Shown here in pieces: positions 52,872-61,819 of a DNA stretch of 64,000 nt. Location: positions 124,001-188,000 of the forward strand of contig NZ_JABMKX010000006.1 of assembly GCF_013204885.1 (NCBI RefSeq), given 5' to 3'. Numbering within the stretch: the stretch's first letter is position 1; every line of letters starts with the position of its first letter. Both the position numbers and the translations under genes were made by a program. Source of the stretch: Paenibacillus tritici. Its GTDB lineage: Bacteria > Bacillota > Bacilli > Paenibacillales > Paenibacillaceae. Under the pieces are notes generated by a model that was given only the letters and a program-made list of their open reading frames with translations, ran no database searches and was not told the DNA's origin.

Positions 52872-53711
52872 ATGCCCATCAAGATTATTACGGATAGCGG
52901 TTCCGATCTACCCCCCGACTACACCAAGCAGTATGATATTTCCATTGTCCATTTGCCGGTTCATTTCGGCCATGAGCTAATGCCCGATGATATGGACGCT
53001 AAGGATTTCTATTCGAGAATGCATGAATCGAAGGAATTGCCGACGACAGCAAGCCCAAGTCCGCAGACCTTCCTGGACAGCTTCAAACAAGTGGAAGCAG
53101 GCACTGACATTCTGGTCATCTGCATGTCCTCCAATATTAGCAGTACTTATCAGACCGCATTGATTGCCAAGGAGATGTATGAGGAAGAAGGACATCCCAA
53201 TGCGATTGAAATTATAGATTCCAAGCTTTTTTCAGGCGGATTGACACTCATTGTGGCTATGGCGGCCAAATGGTCGCTGACGGCAGCCAGTCTGGCCGAA
53301 CTGAAGGCTAAAGTGATGGACAAGGTCGAAGAGACGACGGCGTACTTCACACTGGATACACTCGAGAATGTAATCAAAGGCGGACGGCTGAGCCGGATCT
53401 CCGGTGCTGTGGCCTCCGTGCTGAACATTAAGCTGCTGCTGAGGATCAGCGACGAGGGAGTCGTGGAAGTGGTCGAGAAGACCCGTGGGCTGCCAAAGGC
53501 GCTGACTCATCTGCTGGCGAAGCTGGATCAGAAGCAGCATGATTATGAACAGGCGGTCATCGCCATTGTCCACAGCAATTGCGAGACGCTGGCGCTGGAG
53601 ATCAAGCAGCGTATTCTGGAGAAGCATCCCTTCAAGGAGATTCTGCTGTCCACCATGGGACCTGTAATGGGAACTTATGCCGGTCAGGGCGGAATTGGAG
53701 TTGCTTTTTAG
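52872..53711 (+). CDS. DegV-family fatty-acid-binding protein
   Basis: 279 residues. KIITDSGSDLPPDY opens the DegV fold. TTASPSPQTFLDSFK, CMSSNISSTYQTA and the C-terminal MGPVMGTYAGQGGIGVAF are family signatures. Related FakB proteins hand fatty acids to the kinase FakA for phospholipid synthesis; whether this copy does so is not shown here. GAAAGGAGAGCAC precedes the ATG. A terminator follows. Confidence 0.92.
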   Translation: MPIKIITDSGSDLPPDYTKQYDISIVHLPVHFGHELMPDDMDAKDFYSRMHESKELPTTASPSPQTFLDSFKQVEAGTDILVICMSSNISSTYQTALIAKEMYEEEGHPNAIEIIDSKLFSGGLTLIVAMAAKWSLTAASLAELKAKVMDKVEETTAYFTLDTLENVIKGGRLSRISGAVASVLNIKLLLRISDEGVVEVVEKTRGLPKALTHLLAKLDQKQHDYEQAVIAIVHSNCETLALEIKQRILEKHPFKEILLSTMGPVMGTYAGQGGIGVAF

Positions 53712-53750
53712 GTTGCTGAAGCAGGCCTCAATGGAATAACTGAATAGCTA

Positions 53751-53786
53751 AGCCGTATACAGAGAATTCCTGGTATACGGCTTTTT
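53751..53786 (+). terminator. Terminator after the DegV gene
   Basis: AGCCGTATAC (53751-53760) pairs with GTATACGGCT (53773-53782), followed by TTTT. Confidence 0.85.
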
Positions 53787-53917
53787 AGTCTGGAGTGGGA
53801 TGGGGGAAGAGTGTTGCCAGGACGGGGGGCGAAGGGACGGCAGCAGACGGCTAGGCACCTATGACTGGGCAGGTGCATAGAATGGAGCAAATCCATTTAT
53901 ACGGAGGTCTAACCCCT

Positions 53918-54298
53918 ATGACAACTCAATCCGGCCAGCAAACGGCGGTTATCTATCAGGCAGACCCTGCGGTAGTTCAGCATTTGAACGGTGTCCGCGA
54001 TTCGCTTCACCAGTCCTGTAAGCCTTATCTGAATCATCAGGTGCAGGTGCAGACCGTTGACGGTCAGATGCATGAAGGCACCCTTGCCGGTATGGACAGC
54101 AAGCATCTGTACCTGACCGTGACGATAGCCACTGATCCGAGCCGCGGATATTACAATCCATACTATAAGCCCTATCCAGGTGTGGGTTACCCGGGTCAAG
54201 GATATCCGGGTCAAGGCTACCCGTACCCGGGTACGGTGAACAGCAACGTCATTATGCCGCTGGTATTGTTCGAGCTGCTGGCGATCTCGTTACTCTAA
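53918..54298 (+). CDS. Hypothetical protein with Gly-Tyr-Pro repeats (126 aa)
   Basis: The N-terminal half contains LNHQVQVQTVDGQMHEGTLA, suggestive of a small Sm-like beta-barrel. It is followed by a Tyr/Gly/Pro-rich run (YPGVGYPGQGYPGQGYPYPG) and a hydrophobic C-terminal segment (VIMPLVLFELLAISLL). The plan resembles spore-coat or envelope-associated proteins of Bacillota, which is only a guess. ACGGAGGT precedes the ATG at 53918 with somewhat long spacing. Confidence 0.65.
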   Translation: MTTQSGQQTAVIYQADPAVVQHLNGVRDSLHQSCKPYLNHQVQVQTVDGQMHEGTLAGMDSKHLYLTVTIATDPSRGYYNPYYKPYPGVGYPGQGYPGQGYPYPGTVNSNVIMPLVLFELLAISLL

Positions 54299-54376
54299 CT
54301 GATCGTCACCATGCCCTGATTACACGCAAGCTAACAATAACCGGATCAGCAATAGCAGGTCCAATGTACCAACAAT

Positions 54377-54409
54377 AAAGGGATGACCCGTCAGCCGGGT
54401 CATCCCTTT
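54377..54409. terminator. Bidirectional terminator
   Basis: AAAGGGATGACCCG pairs with CGGGTCATCCCTTT around a short loop. It separates the convergent GYP-repeat and DUF2653 genes. Confidence 0.85.
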
Positions 54410-54457
54410 ATGTGTAGTAATTTGAATGTGGTTGAGTACAGCTTGTCCACAGAACCC

Positions 54458-54748
54458 TTACGCGGTGGTAACCACCGCTGTGATCTCTTCGTCCAGCTCC
54501 AGCCGCACCTCTTCACGGTAGGCCCGGATGCCGTATTCGCTGTGCAGGTAGCGCAGAATGGCCTCAATCATATTGGATTCGACCAGGAACTGGCTGCGGC
54601 CCTGAATCCAGACCTCTGCGGTGTACCCGGTATCTTCGTCCCAGCTTAGCTCGACCCGTACTTCCTCCACCCGTACCGCTTTGCGTTCCGCCATATGCAG
54701 GCAGATCGCGTTGATAATCTCGTCCATACTGAGTACGGTAACACCCAT
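54458..54748 (-). CDS. DUF2653-family protein (YxcD-like)
   Basis: 96 residues. MDEIINAICLHMAERK, VRVELSWDEDTGYTAEVWIQ and SNMIEAILRYLHSEYGI match the small YxcD/DUF2653 family, of unknown function. The ATG at 54748 overlaps the stop of the upstream gene as TAATG, so the two should be translationally coupled. A start two codons upstream (54754) is possible. Confidence 0.78.
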   Translation of the reverse strand: MGVTVLSMDEIINAICLHMAERKAVRVEEVRVELSWDEDTGYTAEVWIQGRSQFLVESNMIEAILRYLHSEYGIRAYREEVRLELDEEITAVVTTA

Positions 54749-55182
54749 TAGCAACGTCCGTCTCTTTCCTGCAGTCTGCGCCGTTCCTGTCTGCGCTTGA
54801 AGAACGACATGATCAGCATAATTACGAAGTAGATCGCCAGCATGTTAATGAAGAATCCGATGATATTTCCAAAAGCGCCCATTCCGGCGAACATTCCGCC
54901 GAACAGGAGTCCGGCGATACCGCCGATCATCAGGCCTTTCATCAGTCCGCCGCCGCTGAAGAATCCGCGTTTGGTATTCGCTGCTGTGCCTGCTGCACTA
55001 CCTTTGGTGCTATCGCTTTGTTTCACATTGTTGGTTGTTGATTTCTTCGGGGTGGTCGTGAATCCCCGACTTCCCGATTTGAAGCCTCCGCCGCGGCGGG
55101 CATCTGCGAAGTCAGGAACTGTGACGGCAAAGAACAGAGTGAAGGCCATGACGATCATCAGTACACGTTTCATTGGTTTCAT
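54748..55182 (-). CDS. Small membrane protein with signal-like N-terminus (144 aa)
   Basis: An N-terminal hydrophobic segment (VLMIVMAFTLFFAVTVPDF) is followed by Arg/Gly/Ser/Thr-rich sequence (RRGGGFKSGSRGFTTTPKK), two hydrophobic helices (about 80-125) and a strongly basic tail. The layout resembles the N-terminal part of bacterial Tim44-like proteins, but the Tim44 domain is missing. It is coupled to the DUF2653 gene. AGGAGG lies about 12 bases before the ATG. Confidence 0.7.
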   Translation of the reverse strand: MKPMKRVLMIVMAFTLFFAVTVPDFADARRGGGFKSGSRGFTTTPKKSTTNNVKQSDSTKGSAAGTAANTKRGFFSGGGLMKGLMIGGIAGLLFGGMFAGMGAFGNIIGFFINMLAIYFVIMLIMSFFKRRQERRRLQERDGRC

Positions 55183-55320
55183 TTAGTACAAGAACCTCCT
55201 AGAAGTATGGTAACACCCGTTTGCGGGGTGTTGTCCGGTAATACGCAGAGCGGGGGCCAAGGTTTCAATTTTTAATAATCACAAAACCAATTAATTGATA
55301 GCGTACACATGCCTGGGTAC

Positions 55321-55353
55321 ACAAAAAATGCGCGGGTCCGGGACCCGCGCAAA
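55321..55353 (-). terminator. Terminator after the carbonic anhydrase gene
   Basis: On the minus strand, GCGCGGGTCCC pairs with GGACCCGCGC and is followed by a T run (plus-strand A run at 55322-55327). Confidence 0.8.
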
Positions 55354-55362
55354 CAGCAGTTT

Positions 55363-55941
55363 TTAGAGAGTTGCCTTAGGCTCCGCGTATCCGTCCGACA
55401 CAAGCTCAAGCGCTCCGGTAGCCGGGTCGATGATCATGCCGTGAATGGGTACGTTAGGGGGGAGTAAGGGATGGCGCTTAATCAGCTCCACAGTCTGAAT
55501 TACCCCTTCCTCTACGTTGTCAAACCCGCGCAGCCATTTCGTCAGCTTAATCCCCGAATTCTCCAGAGTACTGAGTACTTCCTCGGACACGCCGCGCTCC
55601 TTGATGGAGTTAATCATATGGTCAGCATTCAGGGAAGCCATGCCGCATTCATAGTGGCCGACGACAATCACTTCGTCCGCGTCCAGTTCGTATAGCGCAA
55701 CCATAACGCTGCGCATGACGCTTCCGAACGGCTGGGAGATTATGGCTCCGGCATTTTTGATGATTTTGACATCACCGTTCTTGAAGTTCATTGCTTTGGG
55801 CAGAAGCTCAACAAGCCGTGTGTCCATACAGGTGATGATCAGCATTTTTTTATCCGGGAAGCGGCTGGTCAGATAGCTCTCATATGCTTTTTCCTCTACA
55901 AAATGCTTGTTGAACTCCAAAATGTCTGTAACCTGACTCAT
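55363..55941 (-). CDS. Beta-class carbonic anhydrase
   Basis: 192 residues. Zinc ligands are in IITCMDTRL (Cys, Asp/Arg dyad) and VVGHYECGM (His, Cys), the beta-class pattern, with NAGAIISQPFGSVMRS between them. It interconverts CO2 and bicarbonate in the cytoplasm, supplying carboxylases. AAGGAGGCAC precedes the ATG. A hairpin terminator follows. No neighbour suggests a special role. Confidence 0.93.
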   Translation of the reverse strand: MSQVTDILEFNKHFVEEKAYESYLTSRFPDKKMLIITCMDTRLVELLPKAMNFKNGDVKIIKNAGAIISQPFGSVMRSVMVALYELDADEVIVVGHYECGMASLNADHMINSIKERGVSEEVLSTLENSGIKLTKWLRGFDNVEEGVIQTVELIKRHPLLPPNVPIHGMIIDPATGALELVSDGYAEPKATL

Positions 55942-56173
55942 AAGCCATGTGCCTCCTTAAGATTAAACTGTAATTCATTGTACTGCGTCTTGCGGCGAAT
56001 ATAAAGGTCTTCCTGCATTCTAATACTGCCAAGTTTCAGCGGCTTTTGCTTCCGCATCCTATGAGCCGCTAACTACTTCAAATTTGAAGAGCTATAGCCT
56101 GAATTTGATTATAACTATTTAAAAAAGTATCATCAATAGGAGTAGATAAAAAAACAAGGCAGGTGCTCAAAAC

Positions 56174-57691
56174 ATGGAGAAGCAGATCCAAGAAGAATGG
56201 GATAAATTCAGTGAGCTATTATTCAAAATCAGAGGCTATTATGAAGCGATCGGGTTACTGGGCTGGGATCTGCGCACGGGTGCGCCGCGTAAAGGTGTTG
56301 AGACGCGTTCAGCCACGCTGGGTATGCTGAGTGCAGAGGCGTTCAAGCTCCAGGTATCGGAGGAGATCGGGGCGTATACAGAGTACTTCAGCCAGCCGGA
56401 AGTGCTGAGCCAGTTGAACAGCAACCAGAGTAAGATTGTTAAAGACACCCGCAAAGAGTACCAGCGCAGCAAGAGCATTCCCTCCAAAACCTTCGAGGAG
56501 TATTCCGTCCTGACCGCCCATGCGCAGACGATCTGGGAAGAGGCCAAGGATACCAATGATTTCGCCTCCTTCGAGCCTTACCTGAGCAAGATTGTCGGAT
56601 TCAAACAGGAATTCATTGATTATTGGGGCGTGCAAGGCTCACGTTACGACACCCTGCTTGATATGTATGAACCGGATCTGACCGTTGACAAAGTGGATGC
56701 GATCTTCACCCGCCTGCGCAGCCGCCTAGTTCCGCTGGCCGAAGCGATTAATGCATCGCCGAACAAGCCGGATACGGAATTCCTGAGCCAGATCTTCCCC
56801 AAAGAGCAGCAGGAGAAGTTCGGTCTCTTCTTATTGGAACAGATGGGCTATGACTTTGAAGCGGGGCGTCTGGATGAGAGCGTGCATCCGTTCGCGACAG
56901 GCCTGAATCCCGGCGATGTGCGCATTACCACGAACTATCTGCTCGATAATGTGACCAGTTCGATCTTCAGCTCCCTGCATGAGGGCGGACACGCCCTGTA
57001 TGAACAGAATTTCGGCGAGGAGCTGATCGGCACACCGCTGGCGCAAGGCGCATCCATGGGGATTCACGAATCCCAGTCCAGACTATGGGAGAATATGATC
57101 GGCCGCAGCCGGGCCTTCTGGCAGCGTTACTACGGCGATCTGCAGCAGCATTTCCCTGAGCAGCTTGCAGATGTGGAGATGGAGGACTTCTACCGGGCCA
57201 TCAACAGTGTAGGCAATTCCTTCATCCGGATCGAAGCCGATGAGCTGACGTACAACCTGCATATTATTGTTCGCTACGAGATCGAGAAGCTTATTTTCAA
57301 CGAAGGACTTGAAGTGAAGGATCTGCCTAAGACCTGGAACGCGAAATATCAGGAGTACTTGGGAATTACACCGCCGACAGATGCGCTGGGCGTACTTCAG
57401 GATGTTCACTGGTCCGGTGGAGACTTCGGTTATTTCGCCTCCTATTCACTTGGCAACATGTATGCGGCCCAAATGCTTCATACCCTGCGCAAGGAGCTGC
57501 CGGAGTTCGATGAGCTGATTGCCGCCGGCAACCTGCTGCCGATCAAAGAATGGCTCACGGACAAGGTGTACCGATACGGCCAGAGCCTGACCCCTTCGCA
57601 GATTATTGAGCAGGTCACAGGTGAGCCGCTGAATCCTGATTATCTGGCAGATTATCTGGAAGCGAAGTATACCGAGCTGTATCAGCTTTAG
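56174..57691 (+). CDS. M32-family metallocarboxypeptidase
   Basis: 505 residues, the usual length. HEGGH at residues 269-273 (LHEGGHALYEQ) supplies the zinc ligands and catalytic Glu270, and IHESQSRLWENMIGRS carries the third-ligand Glu region. RPGDVRITTNY-like and IRIEADELTYNLHIIVRYEI motifs of the family are present. It trims C-terminal residues from peptides in the cytoplasm. AAGGCAGGTG precedes the ATG. Confidence 0.94.
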   Translation: MEKQIQEEWDKFSELLFKIRGYYEAIGLLGWDLRTGAPRKGVETRSATLGMLSAEAFKLQVSEEIGAYTEYFSQPEVLSQLNSNQSKIVKDTRKEYQRSKSIPSKTFEEYSVLTAHAQTIWEEAKDTNDFASFEPYLSKIVGFKQEFIDYWGVQGSRYDTLLDMYEPDLTVDKVDAIFTRLRSRLVPLAEAINASPNKPDTEFLSQIFPKEQQEKFGLFLLEQMGYDFEAGRLDESVHPFATGLNPGDVRITTNYLLDNVTSSIFSSLHEGGHALYEQNFGEELIGTPLAQGASMGIHESQSRLWENMIGRSRAFWQRYYGDLQQHFPEQLADVEMEDFYRAINSVGNSFIRIEADELTYNLHIIVRYEIEKLIFNEGLEVKDLPKTWNAKYQEYLGITPPTDALGVLQDVHWSGGDFGYFASYSLGNMYAAQMLHTLRKELPEFDELIAAGNLLPIKEWLTDKVYRYGQSLTPSQIIEQVTGEPLNPDYLADYLEAKYTELYQL

Positions 57692-57757
57692 TAAGCTGGA
57701 AGGACTTCGAGGAAAGGGCTATAATAGAAGGAAACCGCACGACGGAAGGAATATGGT

Positions 57758-58405
57758 ATGGCAAATACTCACACTTACAGCCGCAAGGAAGAAGTTGCAA
57801 ATGCGGTTACACACGGGATCGGCGCTCTGCTCAGCATTGCTGCGCTGGTTCTGCTGGTCGTGTATGCGGCCCAGAACGGCACAGCCTGGCATATCGTCAG
57901 TTTCTCCATTTATGGGGCGACGATGCTGATCCTGTATTTTAATTCAACAATGGTGCATAGTCTCAGGGACGGCAAGGCGAAGGACTTCTTTGAATTCCTT
58001 GACCACTCTTCGATTTACTTATTCATTGCCGGAACGTATACACCGTTTATGCTGGTGGCGATCCGTGGCCCGCTGGGGTGGACCTTATTTGGCATCGCCT
58101 GGGGAGTAGCCGTATTCGGCATCTTTTTCAAAGCTTTTTTCGTCAAAAAATTCCTGTTCATGTCAACGATATTCTATATCGCTATGGGCTGGATGATCGT
58201 GATCGCCTGGAATCCGCTGTCAGAGGTGGTGGCTAGCGGCGGGATGACTCTGCTGATGATCGGCGGACTGCTGTACACTCTGGGCACCGTGTTTTACGTC
58301 TGGAGGGGCTTCCCTTATCATCATGCCATCTGGCATTTGTTCGTGCTTGCCGGTACCATTCTTCACTTCTTCGTTGTATTGTTATACATCCTTCCTATTC
58401 ATTAA
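57758..58405 (+). CDS. Hemolysin III / PAQR-family membrane protein
   Basis: 215 residues with seven membrane segments. EEVANAVTHGIGALLSIAAL, MVHSLRDGKAKDFFEFLDHS and the C-terminal HHAIWHLFVLAGTILHFF contain the conserved His and Ser/Asp residues of the YqfA/hemolysin III family. These are thought to be metal-dependent hydrolases related to animal adiponectin receptors; the haemolytic label is historical. An ACGGAAGGA site precedes the ATG. Confidence 0.93.
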   Translation: MANTHTYSRKEEVANAVTHGIGALLSIAALVLLVVYAAQNGTAWHIVSFSIYGATMLILYFNSTMVHSLRDGKAKDFFEFLDHSSIYLFIAGTYTPFMLVAIRGPLGWTLFGIAWGVAVFGIFFKAFFVKKFLFMSTIFYIAMGWMIVIAWNPLSEVVASGGMTLLMIGGLLYTLGTVFYVWRGFPYHHAIWHLFVLAGTILHFFVVLLYILPIH

Positions 58406-58470
58406 TAGGGCAGGAATTTACCGCCTTACAGCCAGTTTTGGACAAAGAATAAGATGACAAGCAAAAAGGC

Positions 58471-58499
58471 TTGACATCTTTCTTTGTTTTCGGTATCAT
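58471..58499 (+). promoter_or_regulatory. Promoter of the ylxM-ffh operon
   Basis: -35 TTGACA (58471-58476), 17-base spacer, -10 TATCAT (58494-58499), about 55 bases before the ylxM start. Confidence 0.75.
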
Positions 58500-58553
58500 A
58501 AGGGACGTTGTGAAGCTGTAAAGTGTTTTTCCTTGACGAAGGGAGTGCCCTTA

Positions 58554-58907
58554 ATGAGTCAGGAGAATAGGCTCGAGAAAACCAACCGGATCAACCTGTT
58601 ATTTGCATTCTATGAACGGCTGCTAACTGACAAGCAACAGACGTTTCTCAAATATTATTTCCATGATGATTTCTCCCTGGGGGAGATTGCAGCGGAATTT
58701 GAAATTAGCCGTCAAGCTGTGTATGAGCATATTAAGCGGGCGGAGCAGGTGCTTGAGAATTATGAAGAGAAGCTTGGACTGTTGTCCAAACATGAAGACC
58801 GGAACAGATATCTGGAAGAACTGCGCAGACTGCCTGATACCGGGATGTCTGAGCAATACAAACAGCAGTTCATGGAGATCATGGACCGGCTGCAGGGGTT
58901 AGATTAG
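58554..58907 (+). CDS. ylxM: YlxM, SRP-associated helix-turn-helix protein
   Basis: 117 residues. NRINLLFAFYERLLTDKQQT, YYFHDDFSLGEIAAEFEISR and QAVYEHIKRAEQVLENYEEK form the UPF0122 (YlxM) sigma-70 region-4-like domain. YlxM genes sit beside ffh and the protein modulates the signal recognition particle in Streptococcus. AAGGGAGTG lies six bases before the ATG at 58554. The gene is 21 bases upstream of ffh in one operon. The ftsY gene often found upstream is not present here. Confidence 0.93.
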   Translation: MSQENRLEKTNRINLLFAFYERLLTDKQQTFLKYYFHDDFSLGEIAAEFEISRQAVYEHIKRAEQVLENYEEKLGLLSKHEDRNRYLEELRRLPDTGMSEQYKQQFMEIMDRLQGLD

Positions 58908-58928
58908 CATGAAGGGAGCGAGCCGCCT

Positions 58929-60320
58929 ATGGCATTTGAAGGTTTAACCGGAAGATTGCAGAATGTGTTCAGCAAACTGCGCGGTAAAGGGAAAGTATCC
59001 GAAGATGACGTAAACGAAGCCATGCGTGAAGTGCGGCTGGCTCTTCTGGAAGCCGATGTTAACTTCAAGGTCGTCAAGGACTTCGTGTCCAAGGTGAAAG
59101 AGAAGTCCGTTGGCACGGAAGTCATGGACAGCTTCACACCAGGCATGGTGATCATCGACATCGTTAACAAGGAACTGACCGAGCTGATGGGCGGAAGCCA
59201 GGCGAAGCTGGCTAAGTCGAACAAGCCGCCGACCGTCATCATGATGACGGGTCTGCAGGGAGCGGGTAAGACCACCACTTCAGGCAAGCTGGCGAAGCTG
59301 CTGCAGAAGGGCAATCACCGTCCGCTGCTCGTAGCGGCTGATATCTACCGTCCTGCTGCGATCAAGCAGCTCGAGGTGCTGGGAGAACAGATCAAGGTTC
59401 CGGTCTTCTCGCTGGGTGATCAGACGAGTCCGGTTGAGATTGCCAGACAAGGTGTTCAGCACGCGAAGGATAACAACCTTGATTATGTAATCATTGATAC
59501 TGCGGGCCGCCTGCATATTGATGAAGAGCTGATGGAAGAGCTGAAGCAGATACATAACATCGTAACTCCAGACGAGGTATTGCTTGTCGTCGATGCCATG
59601 ACCGGTCAGGATGCCGTGAATGTGGCTGACAGCTTCAACAAGCAACTGGAGCTTACCGGTGTAGTGCTGACGAAGCTTGATGGTGACACCCGTGGTGGTG
59701 CCGCATTATCCGTCAAGGCTGTAACCGGCTGCCCGATCAAGTTCGCCGCTCTCGGTGAGAAGATCGACGCGCTCGAGCCGTTCCATCCGGAGCGGATGGC
59801 TTCACGGATTCTCGGCATGGGAGACATGTTGTCGCTGATCGAGAAGGCTCAGGCCAATATCGATACCGAGAAAGCGAAGGAAATGGAACGTAAGATGCGT
59901 AATGCAGAGTTTACGTTCGATGATTTCCTGGAGCAGATGGATCAGGTCAAGAAGCTTGGCCCGATCGACCAGATTCTTGATATGCTGCCCGGCATGAACA
60001 AAGCCAAGGGCATGAAGGATCTGAAGGTTGATGATAAGCAGATGGGCCGTGTTGAAGCCATTGTGCATTCCATGACCAGAGCCGAGAAGGCCCAGCCTGA
60101 GATCATCAACCACAACCGCCGCAAGCGTATCGCTGCTGGCAGCGGAACCAACGTCGCCGAGGTGAACCGGCTCATCAAGCAGTTCGATGAAATGCGCAAG
60201 ATGATGAAGCAGTTCTCCGGCATGATGGGCGGCGGTGGTGGCAAGGGCGGCAAGAAGAACGCTATGAAGCAGCTTAAGGGTCTTGCCGGCAAGGGCGGAA
60301 TGAAGTTCCCGTTCCGTTGA
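58929..60320 (+). CDS. ffh: Signal recognition particle protein Ffh
   Basis: 463 residues. The N domain (about 1-90) is followed by the SRP GTPase domain with GLQGAGKTTT, DTAGRLHID and LTKLDGDTRGG. The methionine-rich M domain (about 300-440) includes LPGMNKAKGM and MTRAEKAQPEIINHNRRKRI. It binds SRP RNA and signal sequences to target membrane proteins co-translationally. GAAGGGAGC precedes the ATG. The following 364 bases to rpsP are unusually long and repeat-rich. Confidence 0.97.
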   Translation: MAFEGLTGRLQNVFSKLRGKGKVSEDDVNEAMREVRLALLEADVNFKVVKDFVSKVKEKSVGTEVMDSFTPGMVIIDIVNKELTELMGGSQAKLAKSNKPPTVIMMTGLQGAGKTTTSGKLAKLLQKGNHRPLLVAADIYRPAAIKQLEVLGEQIKVPVFSLGDQTSPVEIARQGVQHAKDNNLDYVIIDTAGRLHIDEELMEELKQIHNIVTPDEVLLVVDAMTGQDAVNVADSFNKQLELTGVVLTKLDGDTRGGAALSVKAVTGCPIKFAALGEKIDALEPFHPERMASRILGMGDMLSLIEKAQANIDTEKAKEMERKMRNAEFTFDDFLEQMDQVKKLGPIDQILDMLPGMNKAKGMKDLKVDDKQMGRVEAIVHSMTRAEKAQPEIINHNRRKRIAAGSGTNVAEVNRLIKQFDEMRKMMKQFSGMMGGGGGKGGKKNAMKQLKGLAGKGGMKFPFR

Positions 60321-60684
60321 TCTTAATCTCTAAGATTTAAGGTTTACCCATAGATCTGATATAGTACAACATCAGAAGATCGAACAGTCTTTTGACTTTA
60401 ATCTTTTGATCTTGATCTTTGATCTTAATGTTTAAATCTTTCCCTTCGTTACCAGGGAACGCCGCTAGTCAAGCGTATCCCGCAGGGAGGAAAAGCGGTC
60501 TTCCCGCAAACTCATTCCTAGTCCCGCCAGTCTGAACGCCTACGCCAGTTGCACTTAGCGGGTGTCCAGAGGGCAGAGCCCTTGGGGCCCTCCCTTGGGG
60601 AAGGGAGGGTTTGGGAGGGATCGAAAAAGGGTTTATCTTAAACAATCCCCTATATTCCGATATTCTTATAAGGAGGTGAATTTC
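60321..60684. other. Long intergenic stretch between ffh and rpsP
   Basis: No gene. The first part (60370-60440) is made of degenerate repeats of GATCTT/TTGATC units. The second part (60541-60625) is a GC-rich block with the perfect hairpin CCCTCCCTT-GGGG-AAGGGAGGG (60588-60609), plus GGGCAGAGCCC nearby. The last 30 bases carry the rpsP ribosome binding site AAGGAGGTG. Confidence 0.55.
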
Positions 60685-60957
60685 GTGGCAGTACGTATTC
60701 GTTTGAAAAGAATGGGTGCACATAAAGCGCCTTTCTACCGTGTAGTGGTTTCCGATTCCCGGTCCCCTCGTGACGGTCGTTTTATCGAGGAAATCGGTTA
60801 TTATAATCCGATTGAAGTACCGGCAGTCGTTAAGATTGATGAAGAGAAAGCTCTTAAATGGCTTCAAACAGGTGCACAAGCATCTGATACCGTCCGCAAC
60901 CTGCTTTCCAAAGCTGGCGTGATGAAGAAGTTCCATGAGCAGAAGCTACAGAAATAA
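60685..60957 (+). CDS. rpsP: 30S ribosomal protein S16
   Basis: 90 residues. [20 protein letters not shown] and [18 protein letters not shown] are the universal S16 signature. The GTG at 60685 is preceded by AAGGAGGTG; an in-frame ATG at 60562 lies in the GC-rich repeat and is not the start. S16 helps assemble the 30S platform and is co-transcribed with khpA, rimM and trmD. Confidence 0.98.
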   Translation: MAVRIRLKRMGAHKAPFYRVVVSDSRSPRDGRFIEEIGYYNPIEVPAVVKIDEEKALKWLQTGAQASDTVRNLLSKAGVMKKFHEQKLQK

Positions 60958-60979
60958 TGACTGATTGCGAGGGTCCTCT

Positions 60980-61210
60980 ATGGAAGAATTAGTTGGTGTT
61001 ATTGCTAAGGCTTTAGTGGATCATCCAGAGGATGTGGCTGTGCGGACCGTGGAGAAGGATCACCTGATTGTCTATGAACTTTCCGTGCATCCTGATGATG
61101 TCGGTAAGGTCATCGGCAAGCAGGGGCGGATCGCCAAAGCGCTTCGTACCGTAGTCACATCTGCAGCAGTCAAGAGCGATAAACGCGTTACTGTGGATAT
61201 TTTATCTTAA
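60980..61210 (+). CDS. khpA: KH-domain RNA-binding protein KhpA
   Basis: 76 residues. A single KH domain with the GxxG loop in VIGKQGRIAKAL. KhpA (YlqC) pairs with KhpB/Jag in other Bacillota to bind RNAs and affect cell division. It sits 22 bases after rpsP, the conserved position. The start METELV-like MEELVGVIAKAL at 60980 is preferred to an upstream TTG in the same frame; GCGAGGG lies before it. Confidence 0.94.
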   Translation: MEELVGVIAKALVDHPEDVAVRTVEKDHLIVYELSVHPDDVGKVIGKQGRIAKALRTVVTSAAVKSDKRVTVDILS

Positions 61211-61294
61211 GGATGCGCACAATGAGGGGCTAGGGATAGTATATCCCGGCTCCTTTTTGTTGAAAATATAAGAATATGTGAAGGAGAGGAACAT

Positions 61295-61819
61295 ATGACC
61301 GAAGAGTTAACAGTAGGCAGACTGGTAAATACACACGGAATCCGCGGGGAGGTCAAAATCCTCTCGCATACCGACTTTCCTGAAGTGCGGTTTGCACCCG
61401 GCAAAAAGCTGCTGCTGATTCCTGCAGACGGCAGTCCGAAATTCGAGGTTACGGTAGAATCGGCCAAAGAGCATAAAGGAATGTATATTGCCAAGCTCAA
61501 AGGGTATACGAATATTAATGAAGTTGAAAAATACAAAGGCAGCATGCTCAAGGTACCGAGTGATGACCGGGTGGAGCTGCCGGAGAACGAATATTACTTC
61601 CACGATATTGTGGGTTGTGAAGTCTACACCGAGGAAGACGCTAACCAGCCGCTGGGAACAATTACGGAGATTCTGCAGCCCGGTGCCAATGATGTCTGGG
61701 TGGTGAAGCCTGCGAAGGGCCAGGATATTCTGATTCCGGTCATTAACGATGTTGTGCTGGATGTAGATATTGCGGCTAAAAGAATCACCGTGCATATTAT
61801 GGAAGGGCTGCTTCCATGA
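61295..61819 (+). CDS. rimM: Ribosome maturation factor RimM
   Basis: 174 residues. [20 protein letters not shown] opens the N-terminal beta-barrel, and [20 protein letters not shown] marks the C-terminal PRC barrel. RimM binds S19 and assists 30S head assembly. GAAGGAGAGG precedes the ATG. The stop overlaps the trmD start as ATGA. Confidence 0.97.
   Translation: MTEELTVGRLVNTHGIRGEVKILSHTDFPEVRFAPGKKLLLIPADGSPKFEVTVESAKEHKGMYIAKLKGYTNINEVEKYKGSMLKVPSDDRVELPENEYYFHDIVGCEVYTEEDANQPLGTITEILQPGANDVWVVKPAKGQDILIPVINDVVLDVDIAAKRITVHIMEGLLP

Noticed and set aside
60562..60684. Extended rpsP frame from an ATG at 60562
   Set aside because: The extension is the translation of a GC-rich repeat; the GTG at 60685 has AAGGAGGTG and the universal S16 start.
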